A stretch of DNA of 5,807 bases. Origin: an uncultured Granulosicoccaceae bacterium (lineage in GTDB: Bacteria; Pseudomonadota; Gammaproteobacteria; CALCKW01). Of this stretch, positions 5,289 through 5,807 are shown one piece after another (positions within the stretch are counted from its first letter, which is position 1; every line of letters begins with the position of its first letter). A program made the translations under genes and the position numbers. The notes below the pieces were generated by a model that saw nothing but the letters and a program-made list of their open reading frames with translations, was not told the DNA's origin and ran no database searches. The stretch lies in contig CALDHJ010000185.1 of the NCBI GenBank assembly GCA_937941555.1, positions 1 through 5,807 of the forward strand, given 5' to 3'.

Positions 5289-5807
5289 ATGAGTCCTACT
5301 GATTCCAAACTGAGCAGACGCACCTTTTGCCAGGGCATGGTCGCGGGCAGTCTCGCGGCCGCCTTCGGCCAGATGCCAACGGCATCAGCTGCCGAGGGAA
5401 TTGCGCCACAGCAGGCATTTGCCAGCAGTTTCCGAGATGTACCGGACACCTACGGCCCGACACGCGTCACATTCGATCGCCCTCTTCCCGAGGGACTGCG
5501 CGGAACGCTCTACCGCAACGGTCCCGCGCGCATGCAGCGCGGCGACACACGCTACAACCACTGGTTTGACGGCGACGGCATGGTCCACGCCTTTCGCCTG
5601 GATGAGCGAGGTATCACGCACACCGGACGTATGGTGGATACCGAACGTTCCCGCGAAGAAGAGGCCGCCGGTCGGTTTCTCTGGGGCGGTTTCGGCACCG
5701 GCTTTGACGACGCGCTTTCGGTCACGAGCCCGGACGATATCAACGTCGCGAATATTTCTGTTCTGCCGGCAGGCGACGATATCCTCGCGCTCTGGGAGGC
5801 AGGCTCC
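5289..5807 (+). CDS. Tat-exported carotenoid oxygenase (RPE65 family), partial 5' end
   Basis: The first 173 codons of a non-haem Fe(II) oxygenase that runs off the window; family members are usually around 480-550 aa. The N-terminus is a twin-arginine signal, LSRRTFCQG (residues 8-16), then a moderately hydrophobic stretch and a cleavage site near ASA|AE (34), so the protein is probably folded with its metal and exported by Tat. Family motifs follow: LRGTLYRNGPARM (70-82), HWFDGDGMVHAF (91-102) and NVANISVLPAGDDILALWEAG (152-172). This family splits C=C bonds in carotenoids, apocarotenoids or stilbenes. The four iron-binding histidines are expected further along, beyond the window, so activity and substrate cannot be judged. 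The start is supported by GAGGG 7 bases upstream and by the signal lying at the very N-terminus. It is co-directional and closely linked with the two preceding exported-protein genes. Confidence 0.93.
   Translation, partial: MSPTDSKLSRRTFCQGMVAGSLAAAFGQMPTASAAEGIAPQQAFASSFRDVPDTYGPTRVTFDRPLPEGLRGTLYRNGPARMQRGDTRYNHWFDGDGMVHAFRLDERGITHTGRMVDTERSREEEAAGRFLWGGFGTGFDDALSVTSPDDINVANISVLPAGDDILALWEAGS

Noticed and set aside
4811..5449. A 212-codon minus-strand frame opposite the DUF2141 and oxygenase genes
   Set aside because: No family resemblance, and it covers two well-supported genes on the other strand, including their intergenic ribosome site.

Overview
The window is ordinary bacterial chromosome, high in GC (clearly above 60% by eye), with densely packed genes. 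It most resembles an alphaproteobacterium. The two succinyl-CoA ligase subunits read like alphaproteobacterial SucC/SucD as I remember them: a beta subunit of 399 residues beginning [13 protein letters not shown], and an alpha subunit ending in the [19 protein letters not shown] stretch. This assignment comes from remembered family sequences, not from a search. I see no rRNA, tRNA, insertion sequence, CRISPR array or origin.

Layout. (1) 29-2139, minus strand: sucC and sucD, overlapping by one base (TGATG), encoding the TCA-cycle succinyl-CoA ligase. (2) 2140-2338: a 199-base divergent intergenic region with three short perfect inverted repeats, and a further 10-bp palindrome lying on the next start codon. 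(3) 2339-3553, plus strand: a 12-helix MFS transporter of the TCR/TetA type that seems to lack two polar membrane residues needed by true tetracycline pumps. (4) 3554-3740: a 187-base non-coding stretch with three ACAG/CTGT palindromes and a 14-bp near-perfect direct repeat. (5) 3741-5807 and beyond, plus strand: three closely spaced genes whose products all carry export signals. They are a secreted alpha/beta hydrolase (COG4188/PAF-acetylhydrolase-like), a small DUF2141 protein, and the first 173 residues of a Tat-exported carotenoid (RPE65-family) oxygenase that runs off the window end.

How they fit together. SucCD is core metabolism. The last three genes look like one transcription unit, with gaps of 32 and 10 bases and a ribosome binding site overlapping the preceding stop codon. 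They may form a cell-envelope module that cleaves an ester and oxidatively splits a carotenoid or stilbene-like double bond. That functional link is inference. The MFS transporter lies on the same strand but is separated by 187 bases, so its membership in the unit is uncertain. No stretch over 300 bases lacks a gene.
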